Source of the DNA: Capronia americana
Lineage: Eukaryota > Ascomycota > Eurotiomycetes > Chaetothyriales > Herpotrichiellaceae
Direction: 5' to 3'
Assembly: GCA_016110215.1 (NCBI GenBank)
Contig: JADWQD010000009.1
Span: forward strand, 870,093 to 934,092
Length of the DNA: 64,000 nucleotides
Of the stretch, positions 30,351 through 40,698 are shown piece by piece. A program made the translations under genes and the position numbers. Below the pieces are notes generated by a model, which saw only the letters and a program-made list of their open reading frames with translations, did not search any database and was not told the origin of the DNA. Within the stretch, counting starts at the first letter, position 1; each line of letters starts with the position of its first letter.

Positions 30351-33300
30351 TTATCGAGTACCATAACCACCTTGAGGCGCATAATATCCGCCGAACCTTG
30401 CATCGTACATCGAGTGCTGCTGCTGAGGCTGCATTTGCTGCATATGGTGAGCCGAAACTTGTTGCTCATGCTGCCAGCCAGCATGATTGGGCCAGGGCTG
30501 TTGCGGCTGCTGGGACATAGCACCACCCCAGTACATTGACGCCTGTGGGTTAGTCCACTGCCCGCTCTGTCTGGCGTCGATGGGTGAGCTGTAGATGGTG
30601 GCTTGCTGTGTTCCATAGTTGCGCTCCGCGGCCTGCCTCTGTGCAATTGCCTCCTGCACCATATGCCCGGCGACCCCTTCCTTGATATTCCTCTTTTCTT
30701 GCTCTCGGGCTTCGATTGCGCCAATCAGGCCGACTGATGGATCCGGTGTTCTGCTTCTTTCGTTCATTTGGAGCAGTGGCCCGCCTGTCATCTTTGCAAT
30801 GTGCTCCTGCTCCCTGGCTGTTAAATGTGGTGTATAGTCCACCAGAAGCGAGTTCCTCGAGCTCGGCCGGACCATCATGGAGTGGCGTGTTTTCGGCGCT
30901 TTGTCAGGAGACTGCTCTACCTTGCTGTACGAGACACTCCGGTGGGGCACGTAGCCATGTGGTACGCGGGCCGCCGTAGCACGCTGCTGCACAAACTCCT
31001 CAGCGGTCAACCCTCCCATGGACTCATGCCTCACTGAACTTGCCCCCGGACGCCAAGCATAGCTCGAACTGCGAGAGTGATTCGGTCGAGGGCTCTGTCT
31101 ATCAAGCGGGGATCTTGGCTCGTCGCTAGCCGTGAAGACACCGGTGGATATTCTCTCATCGTGAGGTGATCTCGTCAGAGGCGTTGCAGGCGCTGTTAGA
31201 GGCCGATCCGATGGTGACTCCCGTCCATGAATCCCGGAAGCGGTCGCAGGACGACTATGTCCTGGAGTCAAGGTAGGAGTGAAGGTCGTACCGAAGTCAA
31301 CAACAGGTATATCAATATTGTTTGAGTTCTGGGCATCGGTGGTTAGGTTTGGGTCACCGACCGTTTTTAGGACACCGGTCCGAGTCTTCCTGGCGGTGAT
31401 ATGGGGGCCCTGGTCATCAGGAAGGCTGTCGTAGTCCGGTGAACTGCTCCTGTTTCTCTCATAGTCGGATACTGAATACTGAGACATATTTTCGGACAGT
31501 TGGGGATGGTTCAGTGGCGCTAGTAAAGTCGAGGTAGCTATCGGAATTGGCTTTCGTGCAATCGGTTTTCGAGGGATTGAATGCTCGCTTGGGCGTCCAG
31601 CGGATTCTGGTCTGACATCAGCAGGTTGCTTTGTATAAGCACCATCTGCTACCACTTCTTGAGAAATAGGTTGATTAGCAGATATAACTTCGTCGTGAGG
31701 GGTCTCATCATTTACCCCTCGAGGCCCCTGGGTCAAGTTCTCCCCCTGTCCTCGGCCGTGATTCCACGCCACCATGGCTGCATGACCCGCAACCGCCCCA
31801 CCGCTCGCGAGTCTATTCACATCGACAATCTGAGACAATGTTCCATTTGACATGCGACTTTTTTCTCGCCTCAAATCTGGTCGAGCATCAGGTCGCTTCT
31901 GTGGAACATCACCTGCTTGATGCTGCATGTCCGGAGGAGCCATGACCGGTGCAGGTGGTGTGGCTTCTCTGACGTCTTCCTCAACATCTTCCCGATAGGT
32001 CGGCGGCCCTTGCCCGTCGCTGTCTGAGCTGTACCGGCTGTCAGAAGCTTCCACCTCGCTTGTGACAGCACTGTACTTGAATGGATTTCGATGTGCTGGA
32101 GGTGGTGGAGGAGCTTCGATGGGCTCCATCTCCTGAGTGTACTCAGCCGACAACCTAGACGGATTGTAATTGTTTTGCGGGCGATGATTTTTCGTAGGCG
32201 TCATATATGCCATGGACTCTGACACAGACCTTGAGTGATTATTCTTTCCCGGGGAAAGATATGCGACATTTGCTGGAGCTGTCACTGATTTCTTTGGCGA
32301 GGCAAACACTGCATCCGTTGATTGATTGTGCTGATGTTGGGAGGACGGTGTCGATCGAATCGACTCGCTGTCATCATACTGCACGCCTGGCCTCGACTCC
32401 GACACGGCCCGATTATCGCGCCTGTTCTCGAGGTTGCTGTTTGGCCGTTTCTGTGCCGTCATTGACATTCGTTTGGAGGTTGTCTCTTTGAGCTGTTTGC
32501 GCCATTCTCGCTCACTCCATTTCTCACTCCCTGGACTGTGTATCAAGGCCGCAACGTCCATGATGTCCAGGTAACCATATCTCCGCTCCTTTGGCATAGC
32601 AAACATAAGTCCCCGCGGGTCCCACGTGTCGGCGATCAGTCGCTGTGGCCGGCCATACAGATGGAAGGTGTCGTATACAGGGAAAAGCCAGCGGAGCATC
32701 ATCTCGAATCCTGTGACTGCGGGATGCAGCTCAGGCATGACGAAAACGAAGCCTTCGGTCTTGGATTCTGGTTTTGAATGGATGGTGATACGGCCTTCCA
32801 CTTTGACTAGAGTTGATTGGTCAATCAAAGCCTTGGATTGAGGATAAACAGCGTAAGCGGAGTATGCATCGGTGATGGTTGCAATAGGCACAACCTTCTT
32901 CGTCTTCTTGGTGTCGTAAAACTTGATGACTCCCTTGGGCAGAGCAGGTCGGTCGTACACTGATTTCTTCTTCAGAGACTTGTTGGATCTCTGCCACTCT
33001 TTCTCGTCAGGTGGTTCGATAACACACCAGCAACGTCTCCAAGGGGTCCCTGCGCCAAACCGCACACGCGCCCAGTCTTCCGTCTTGAATTTTGTCCTCT
33101 CCATTATCACCCGAATGTTATTCAAGAACTTGCCTTTGCCGGCAACCAATGAGCCGGTATATAACTCCTGCAGGGATGCAAGTTCGAACATGGAGAGTCG
33201 GATACCAGCCGTCCACTGGGTCAGAGAGTGGAGTGAGTTGAAATGCAGCAGATATCGGTTCTTGCCCGCCGTGGAGATTGAGAGCACATTCTGCAAAGGT

Positions 33301-34078
33301 TGGACGTCCGGGTTACGAGTCGGAAGAGTCTCGATCTGTCGATGAATCAGTAGCCGTGGGGATTATGGGGAGTCGAGGTGTAGTACCATCTTGATGGAGG
33401 CGTCGGCCAAGTTGATGAAGGTGGGAGCAACCTCTCCATCTTGGCCGGCCGCGTCCAGAGCAGCCGCATCCCAGAGGGAGAGCACGCTGCCCACCAGCTG
33501 AGCGAAGCATTCCGTCCAGTTGCGGTCCGCATTTGGTCTCCCATCTAGACAACCGTCAGTTGTCCCGCACCGAAAATTGAGAAATGCACCACTCACGAGT
33601 ATCGAGATCGTTCAGTTTGAGAAAATATCCTGCGTAAGACTATCAGCAATCGTCCCCGCTCAGGTATGCAAATAATCAAGTACCTTCTTGGTAGAGCTTG
33701 TTGCTATGGCTCGATAAGAAACTAGGTGATGGCGTCAGCACTAGGAACCGCGCAGAGTACTTAAAAGTCCGCAGGGCTGGCGTACCTGAACACTGGTCTC
33801 AACTCTTCAATGTGCTGCTCTCTTTCATAATCCATGGACGGCGGCGTGTATACCATAGAGGTAGGACGGGAGGCAGCTCGGTCTGTTCGAGGCGTCGTCC
33901 GAGGATTTTCCGTGGGTGCTGGTGAGTCTTCGAACGTGGTCGGCGATGGGTAATCCTTGTCGACGAGTTGGGTCTGCCCGTTGGTAGACGTCTTGGAGAG
34001 CGCAGGAAATGAGAGGCTGGAACCGTTGCTGAACGCCGCAGCCTTGAAGCTCGCGGACAAGTTGCGAAGCCGGCCCAT
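30351..34078 (-). CDS. CAF120: CAF120/SKG3-like PH-domain protein
   Basis: Five exons (33786–34078, 33684–33721, 33597–33629, 33387–33544, 30351–33335) encode 1,168 residues. Yeast Caf120 associates with the CCR4–NOT complex, and its paralogue Skg3 concentrates at growth sites. Joined exons read RPVFSFLSSHSNKLYQEG, YFLKLNDLDTHGRPN, then NWTECFAQLVGSVLSLWDA and INLADASIKMIETLPTR, all family hallmarks. A PH-like region follows (NRYLLHFNSLHSLTQWTAGI, RVRFGAGTPWRRCWCVI, GVIKFYDTKK). The C-terminal 650 residues are disordered and end in a Gln/Met/Tyr-rich stretch. Two exons are only 38 and 33 nt long, and skipping either would shift or shorten the PH region. Phase agrees at all four junctions. Confidence 0.9.
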
Positions 34079-35518
34079 GTTGACGATGTTGTCGATGGCA
34101 CCTGCACCTGCCGCCTGGACCCGACTTTAAACGCACGCACAGGCGCACTCGGAGAGGGAAGGCTCGACGAGCACCGTGCAACCTGCTGCTCGACCTCTCC
34201 AGCAAACACACCTGGTTGACAACGAGGCAACTTCAGCTCGCCATGGCAAGGCGCATCTAAGTGAACGAGTGTCAGGAGGGGAAGAATGCTCAGGCTGGCG
34301 TCGTGGCGCAGTGCAGATGGCAGCGGGTCTATGAAATGCACGAATTCATTGGCAGTGGATCAACGAAAGTGGTGACGGAGCCAAGGAGAGAATGATGAAG
34401 AGAAAGGTGTGGAAGGTCCGTCTGCAGAAGATTAAGGAGAATGGACCGAAAAAAGTGGTCTGCCGACAAGTCCTACATCGAGTACTCTGGCTTTTGAGAT
34501 CGCGGACGCTGGAGGAATTGGTGGGTGGTATTCGTCTCGTACTGGCGGCGGCTGTCGATGGAGAAGGTGGACTGCCGGAAGTCAAAGGTTCCCTCACTAC
34601 TGTGTTGACAGCTCGCTATACGTCCTTACCAAGACCACTTGCATAGCACGCAGACTAAACGCATTCAGATAACGGCAACCTGGATGAGCTAGAATAAAGT
34701 CAATCCTTTGGCGTTTTTCTCTCAGTGTTTGTGGAGAGCTCGAGCCCGGGTTTGGAACCTCGCCGCCAAAACGCGACGGAATAGGTGACGCTACTCGTTG
34801 CAGGTTCGTAGTGTGTTTGGTGTTGGAGATTTAGATGACGTCTGCATTTGAGCTACTGGGACCGCCTCAATTTTAGATCCAGAGCTTCTTGTCCACTGAC
34901 CAGCCGAGCACAGCAAGCAGATGAAATCATAGGCTCAACTGCTGCTTTGGTTCGGTGCATCAGAGATCTACCAAGACCATGGCTGCTGGGAACGCGTAGC
35001 TTTTGAGTGCAGATTCCGGAACACCGGCTGTCAACCTCTCACTGACACTATGGCTTGCGTGGCCTTCTGGGTCTCACTTGGGCGAACTAACCGGGGTGGC
35101 TCGGCTCACACCGGCGAGACATGCATACATGTTTGTGGCTCCTGCATATGTACTATGGTCCACGACACACCCGTTCCAACAAGTCGTTATTGAGCAATCG
35201 CGTTCGTTGGAAAGCACCGGGCTCTAACGTACATGCTGCTGTCGGACGCTGTAGTACGCCCAGCTTGATACTGACGCCTTTATGTCCGAAGCTAGAAGTA
35301 CAATGTGGTTGGCCTCGTGGGCAGTATCCCTCCCGAGCTCGTCGAGCGTGAATCTGCACTTCAACTGTTGACCGAGCTATGTCCACCCTGACAGCGCAGC
35401 GAGCTCCATGTGCCACCTTACGCCAGCGCCCGCTCCCGCTCGTCCAGCAATGATACAGTCGTGATTTGATATCTCCAATAGACCTCCCATCATAAACCAA
35501 TTATGGCCACCTCGACAT
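34079..35518. other. Upstream region of the CAF120-like gene
   Basis: These 1.44 kb lie between the CAF120-like start codon and the stop of the small Zn2Cys6 gene on the same strand. The first 550 bp are pyrimidine-rich on the minus strand, as expected for a long 5' leader. No gene or repeat can be supported. Confidence 0.45.
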
Positions 35519-36483
35519 TCACGCCAGAAGTTCGTTGAAGTTCTTCAGTGTAATTGCAAGGCGGGACTCCTCAGCTAGGCTCTCCTCGTGATCTTTCTGT
35601 GCCTCTCCATCAACATGCGGTTTGGCATCCTGTTTAGCCGCCTCCTCGTGGGCGCGCTCGGCAGCACTGTTTACAGTGGACTCCAGGTTCGGATCGATCA
35701 ATGACGTGTCGGTCTGGTTCTGCGAAGCAGAATTACCAAGGAAATAGCTGATGTTGCCCGGAGTACCGCCGTTTGCAGCACCAGGAGGACCACCTTGCAC
35801 AAATCCATACTCGGGATGCGACTCGCTCTGAGGGTTTGCTGCAGTGTAGTATGCGGTGCCTTGTGGAGGGTAGGATGTTGTGTGGTCAGCTGCAGCCGTG
35901 GATAAGGCTTCTAAAGTATGTGCAGCGACTTGTTGGTAAGTGTCTGAGGTGGCAAGGGCATGGCTGGGTGGTGAGGTGGCATTGGTGTCTTCGGCATTCG
36001 GGTCAGAAACATAGACCCAAGTCACTAGAAGGACGAGATGAGTATCATAGCAGCACAAATTGGTCCGAGGCACTCACGGTCTTCTGGCACTGGTAGAAAC
36101 GCCTTCTTATCTTCCTCGCTGTACGTCTGGCTGTACTTGAAGAAACTGTCGAGGTTGTGGTCTTGTCCATCTTTGCCAAAACTCGAATTCTGGTGGTGAC
36201 GGAATGTGATAGCTGGTTAGATTGGTCAGTCTTATTGTGCTTCTTGCACGTCCTTTGCGATTGCGCGACTCACGTTCAGACCGTACGCAATCACGGTGCG
36301 ACTTCTGGCATTGTCCGCAGATGGGTCGTTGCTGAACGAAGTCAGTTTTTCGTTAACATTACCATCACCGCGTCATCTCACCTCATCGCACTTGAGCTTT
36401 CTTTGGCGACATGTTTGGCACCCCGTACGGCTTCTCACTGTCGCCGCCGACTTTGACTTGACGGTTTTGGAGGACGGAGCCAT
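35519..36483 (-). CDS. Short Zn2Cys6 DNA-binding protein
   Basis: Four exons (36382–36483, 36274–36331, 36078–36212, 35519–36024) give 266 residues. The binuclear zinc cluster is split by the first intron and complete when joined: GCQTCRQRKLKCDE then QRPICGQCQKSHRDC. The next part (ITFRHHQNSSF … YSEEDKKAFLPVPED … TWVYVSDPN) is typical of the segment after the cluster in many fungal regulators. The remaining 150 residues are low-complexity. No middle homology region of the fungal_trans type is present, so this is much shorter than most family members. It probably acts in the nucleus as a sequence-specific factor; targets are unknown. All introns are GT–AG, 50–61 nt. Confidence 0.82.
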
Positions 36484-36974
36484 ACTGAGATCGATTGCGC
36501 TCAGCTGTAAAAGCAGGTCAGCCGAAGCGGATTTTGGAGGCTCTACGGCTCAACGGCATCTTGAAATCTGCGCTAGCGCAAACACGTGAGCGGCTAAAGT
36601 CCGGATATGTACTTCATCCTTCATAATACAGTTATGTCACTGTCCACGGCTCAGAGCTGCCACTGCCACTGCCACTACCATTCCAGGAGGCAGTTGCAGA
36701 CACGGCCATCGTCTCCGTATGAGGTGACACGTCAAGAACGCAGTATCTAGCACGTGAACAGAGGCACTCGCAAAGACGGAGGCTTGTACAACCGGAGCAG
36801 TAAGAGGAAACTCTATTGCAAAAGAAGTTCAATTTTTGGACGTCGTTCTCGTCCTTCAAGTTGAAGGTACTGGGGTATCAAGCCCGCGCTGTGGCGCACG
36901 GCGCTGAGTCCTTGGGCAAATTCACATGCCGACAGTCCACGTAGCTCAAAGTTCAATGATACAAAGCCAGAGTT
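36484..36974. other. Intergenic region between the Zn2Cys6 gene and POB3
   Basis: These 491 bp contain the Zn2Cys6 promoter and the POB3 3' UTR. A short GCCACT triplication is at about 36656–36675. No gene is visible. Confidence 0.45.
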
Positions 36975-38846
36975 TCACTTCTTTGCCTTCTTCTTTGGCG
37001 GCCGGTCATCCTCGTCCTCACTGGCGCCATTCGCGCCGTCATCATCAGCATCAGCCATGCCTACATCACTGCCATCACTACCCTCGCTTTCATGAGCGGA
37101 GTCGTACTCTTCAGCAACATCGCTCTCTGACTCCTCCTGGAAGTCTTCATCCGGAGACTCATCGTCCTCGTCTGCAGATCCACGATTGACACCTGCTTCC
37201 TCTTCGTCGTCTGAAGATGCCAAATCTTGATCTTCGAGGGCTGCCTTCAACAACGTAGACGAGTCTTCCAGCATCTCGTTCTTGAATCGAATGCCTTTTG
37301 CCTGTTGAGAGAGTCAGTCACGATGTGCTTGGTGTAGACCGGATTCACCCTTACCTGGAAGAATGCCTCTAAGGGCTGCTGTTCCTCGCGGTTGATGTTG
37401 CTGAACTGGTGCTCTCCTTGTCCTCCCTTCAAGGTCATCGTGATATCAAATGTCCTGCTAGCTGCTAGAGCTCCTCCCACTCGTGACATTGTGATGCTCT
37501 GTATTGACTCGATCTGCACGTACGTAGCCGGCTTCGGCACGAACATGAAGCTCTTGTCCAAGCAGTACAGTAGGCCTTCGTTGGCTTTGATGGAGCACTT
37601 AACCCCGTTCATGTTGTGGTGACTGACAAAATCCTTCGAGGGCATGATGATCTTCTTGCCAGAAAGACCCTTGAAGACCTTTGCAATCACATGATGAATG
37701 GGGGCTTCGTAATGCGCATCCAACTTGTCCTTGTACTTGGTTTCCAACATCTCTTCCGACATGTTGAGATCCAAATTTACTTCATCGTCTAGTTTGAGCT
37801 GCATGACAATGAACGGATATCTTGTCTGGCCTTGCCTTAGCGGAGGGTCCAGACCGAGAGTGATGAGGGTGTGCATCTCGTCGTTCTTGGGCAAGATAAA
37901 GAACTTTTTGATGTCCTGATACTGAATCTTGTAGTCATACGTCTTACCCCGTAGGCGGAAGGAATTCTCGTACATGTCGATGTCGAAACGGCCTCTGGAA
38001 AAGCGGTCAGCATGGGCCGCGCGGTTGACAAGACAGTGGTTAGCATCGACATACCTGGGAGTGAGATGTAAGATGTCTTGGAACGTCGCAAAGGTGGCGC
38101 CTGCGACGTCTCCGATATCTGCCTTCTGCATCAGCATCTCATAAAATGCGTAGGCGGCATTCCGTTCCTCTTCCTCCTCGTCATTCTCCGCCCCACTGCC
38201 TTTGTCTCCATTGACGTCCTTGTTAGACACTGTACCGGGTATGTAGAATCGCATTTCGACGAGCTCATCCCGGCCTGCAGCTGCCTTCCGGCCGCGGTTC
38301 TTCGTGCTGTCAGCCTTGTGGCCATTGGTTCCATTCTGCTCAGAGCCCAGATTGAACTCGACTGCAATCTCGTTCTTGCCGGCCAGGTTCGTGTTTGAGA
38401 TCTCCGAGTAAGGTATTTCGAATGCCGGTCTGTTCTGGACGTTGAAGGCCAGCTCTGCTCTCCCAAACTCTGCTTTGCCCCAATTCCATCCTCGCAGTGC
38501 ATGTTCCTTGTTCTCGACGTTGATGCCGTACCAGATCTTGAACGCTTTTGCGACGCGGTCGAGATCATCTTGTTCGAAGCCATCAAGTTGAATCACCGCG
38601 GAGTCCCGGGTAATAATCTTCAGTTCATAGCCTTTCGCTGCTCTACTCCACTGCGCAGCGCTGATCTGGTTGCTGTCTAGTGTGAAGGGGTCGCTGTCTT
38701 TTTGACCGCTGGGTTTCCAACCGAGTCCGCTCTCTGCTAGACGACACCGACCGGGCTGCTTAGAGAGATCGAGGTAGATGTTTTCAAAGGTCTCCCTGCA
38801 AGTGGGTTAGAGTCAAGTCTCCGCGGGAAGATGGTCATACTGACAT
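36975..38846 (-). CDS. POB3: FACT complex subunit Pob3 (SSRP1-like)
   Basis: Four exons (38841–38846, 38055–38791, 37355–37994, 36975–37301) encode 569 residues, the usual fungal length. With Spt16, Pob3 forms FACT, which loosens and rebuilds nucleosomes during transcription and replication. Family blocks run through the protein: FENIYLDLSKQPGRCRLAESGLGWKPS at the N-terminus, KAFKIWYGINVENKEHALRGWNWG, LHLTPRGRFDIDMYE, the SSRC/PH middle domain (VFKGLSGKKIIMP, GVKCSIKANEGLLYCLDKSF), and an acidic tail ending in a lysine-rich cluster. The HMG box of animal SSRP1 is absent, as in other fungi. The first exon holds just ATG TCA. It is inferred from a GT donor, a CTAAC branch site and an AG acceptor with correct phase, and is the least certain part. 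Confidence 0.94.
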
Positions 38847-39507
38847 TGCGACAACGCCGCGCCACCTGCAGCAGCAACGAGTGATGGAACAGTTGATTCA
38901 GGCGAACTGTAGGTCTCAAAAGTTGATGATTCGACCAGGCAGACGGGCAACAAGATTGATGTCGAAGTTGTGGCGGATTGAGCGATCGTTGTTTGAGGGA
39001 TGGAGTAAATGTTTCGTTCTATTCCGTGAAGGCAAGGAAGGTCACCCAATTATTTCCGGGGCGCGCTGCCCCGCTAGCGCGTCTCGCTGACCTAATGTTC
39101 ACTTCTGGCTCACTTCCAGGTGACTTCTGGCTCACATTCACCCAGACGTTTACAGATTTTCTATCCACTATTGCGGTCACAATCAATCCTCTCCACCTTG
39201 ACTCTTCAGTCAGGCAGCTGTCGGAAGGCGACACTTTCAGCCAAAGCTTCACGCTACCTATGAGGGGGGCAGCAGCTGACTCGGCACGTCTGTCAACCAA
39301 ACATTTGAATTATTTGGGAAATGGTGAAGACTATCGAACCATGCATGACAATCTGCTATGTGACTTGTTGTCTACCAGGTAATGATACTGCTGCTTCCAC
39401 CCTGTTGACCAACGCCAGCCTGCCACCTGCTTCTCAAGTCACTGCGTCACGCTTCCGCAGCGCCCTTCCGGCGAGCTTCGGCTCTCCGGTTGCGCGCCCC
39501 AGGCCAT
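38847..39507. promoter_or_regulatory. Upstream region of POB3
   Basis: These 661 bp lie between the POB3 start and the 3' end of the next minus-strand gene. A short direct repeat ACTTCTGGCTCAC occurs at 39101–39113 and 39123–39135. No gene is supported. Confidence 0.4.
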
Positions 39508-40437
39508 TCAAGTCGTCGGGGAGCTTGGCTTTGGCCTCGCCCTTCGTTGCAGTCTGGCTCGGTGTCTGGTCGGTGTAGAGGAAGGAAGCATTGGGGTTGA
39601 CATTGCACCTCGTTCTTTAAGGAGAGCCAACGATTGCTTGCCTGCGCTTATCGATCTTCGAGGCAGCAGGCTTTGGGCTTGTCGACGTAGAAATGTGGGA
39701 CAGCGGTTCAGGGTCAAATTCATATGTCCATCCGGAGTCTGGTCGGCAGAGGGATGTTCGTCTAAAAGATGCGAGTCAGAGCTGGATTGCGGTATCTGAT
39801 GCACATCTTCATGCTCAACAGTATCTTCTAATCGTCTCGTGTCGGCGTTTCTGTTCGGCGTCTCGGGGCTTGGGAGATCGATCTGTAACGGTGGCTGCGC
39901 AACAGTATTTGGTGCATTGTCGTGGACCACACCATCAGCGGTACTATGGATGCTTGCACTGCGGTAACGTTGCCGCTTATATTGATCCATGGCATCGAGA
40001 TGGTCAGCCGAGAGATAGGCTTTTGGATTGCGGCGGATCAAGATTCGATCGACCACAATTCCTCGCTCCGATTCATCAGCTTCAAACGCGGCCAATATCT
40101 CATCCAAAGTCCTGCTGTTAAGCAGTGCTGCATGGTATAGCTGCGATGCACTGGCTGGAGCAGCTATTTGCGGATCTGTTGAATACGAGCTTCGATCCCT
40201 CACACTCCGCTCGTCCTTGTCCTTCTCGGTGAGAGCGATGTCAGGTACGTGATCCAGTAGAGGGACTGTGGCAGAATGGTGGTCATCTTGGTTCTCGCTA
40301 ACCGGCTTGCCCAACTTGTACAGATTCTTGAGTATTTGCCCAGGGCCCAGAGCCCCGTCTCTAATATCGTCCCATGTTCTCGCCACTCTCGAACTGCTTT
40401 CCTCGTTGCGATATTTATCGAAGTTGGCCCACATCAT
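39508..40437 (-). CDS. Unrecognised protein, possibly the main part of a TAG-interrupted gene
   Basis: Open frame of 309 codons starting at a double ATG (40437). I do not recognise the family. The N-terminus (MMWANFDKYRNEESSSRVARTWDDIRDGALGPGQILKNLYKLGKPV) looks folded and conserved-like. The middle contains LDEILAAFEADESERGIVVDRILIRRNPKAYLSADHLDAMDQYKRQRYRS, and the C-terminal 130 residues are disordered, ending in an Arg-rich tail. The same reading frame continues upstream through six codons to a TAG at 40456–40458, and beyond it through another 80 codons. Whether this is one gene with a spliced-out or read-through stop, or a separate gene, is unresolved. Confidence 0.6.
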   Translation of the reverse strand: MMWANFDKYRNEESSSRVARTWDDIRDGALGPGQILKNLYKLGKPVSENQDDHHSATVPLLDHVPDIALTEKDKDERSVRDRSSYSTDPQIAAPASASQLYHAALLNSRTLDEILAAFEADESERGIVVDRILIRRNPKAYLSADHLDAMDQYKRQRYRSASIHSTADGVVHDNAPNTVAQPPLQIDLPSPETPNRNADTRRLEDTVEHEDVHQIPQSSSDSHLLDEHPSADQTPDGHMNLTLNRCPTFLRRQAQSLLPRRSISAGKQSLALLKERGAMSTPMLPSSTPTRHRARLQRRARPKPSSPTT

Positions 40438-40455
40438 CCCAGCACGTCCAAAATT

Positions 40456-40698
40456 CTAGCTCGCAGGATGCCAAGGGTCTCCAGGTGATGTGAGCTTGTG
40501 GGCCATGTAAAGCAGAGGGAGTGTGTATAGTCTGCTTGCGAGGAGGAAGACAAACACAATATGTTGAAAAAGCTGTCGCAGGATTTCATGGAGCTCATGG
40601 CAAAAGTCCGTTTCTTCTGAGGCGACCGGCGGCCGTCTTGGTTGAAGGACATCCTCCGGCACGCACACTGTATCCAGCGGAGGTGCCGACAGCGACAT
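40456..40698 (-). CDS. 80-codon frame with a hydrophobic segment, in frame with the gene downstream
   Basis: This frame starts at an ATG (40698) and ends at TAG 40456–40458. It encodes 80 residues: a polar N-terminus, a helical stretch EETDFCHELHEILRQL, then hydrophobic residues (IVFVFLLASRLYTLPLLYMAH) at about 45–65, ending GDPWHPAS. It reads like real protein, and it shares its frame with the 309-codon gene that begins 18 bases after the stop. It may be the first part of that gene, interrupted by the TAG. A GT–AG intron from 40560 or so, or a GC–AG intron, both ending at this TAG, would restore one protein, though the donors are weak. A small independent membrane protein or an upstream ORF are other readings. 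Confidence 0.45.
   Translation of the reverse strand: MSLSAPPLDTVCVPEDVLQPRRPPVASEETDFCHELHEILRQLFQHIVFVFLLASRLYTLPLLYMAHKLTSPGDPWHPAS

Noticed and set aside
37995..38054. The 20 residues between LHLTPR and GRFDIDMYE taken as part of Pob3
   Set aside because: The stretch has perfect GT–AG and branch-site signals, and the family sequence joins directly when it is removed, so it is treated as an intron.
39508..39620. Alternative downstream frame for the C-terminus of the 39508–40437 gene
   Set aside because: A protein-like alternative frame exists, but no donor with the right phase links it to the upstream exon.
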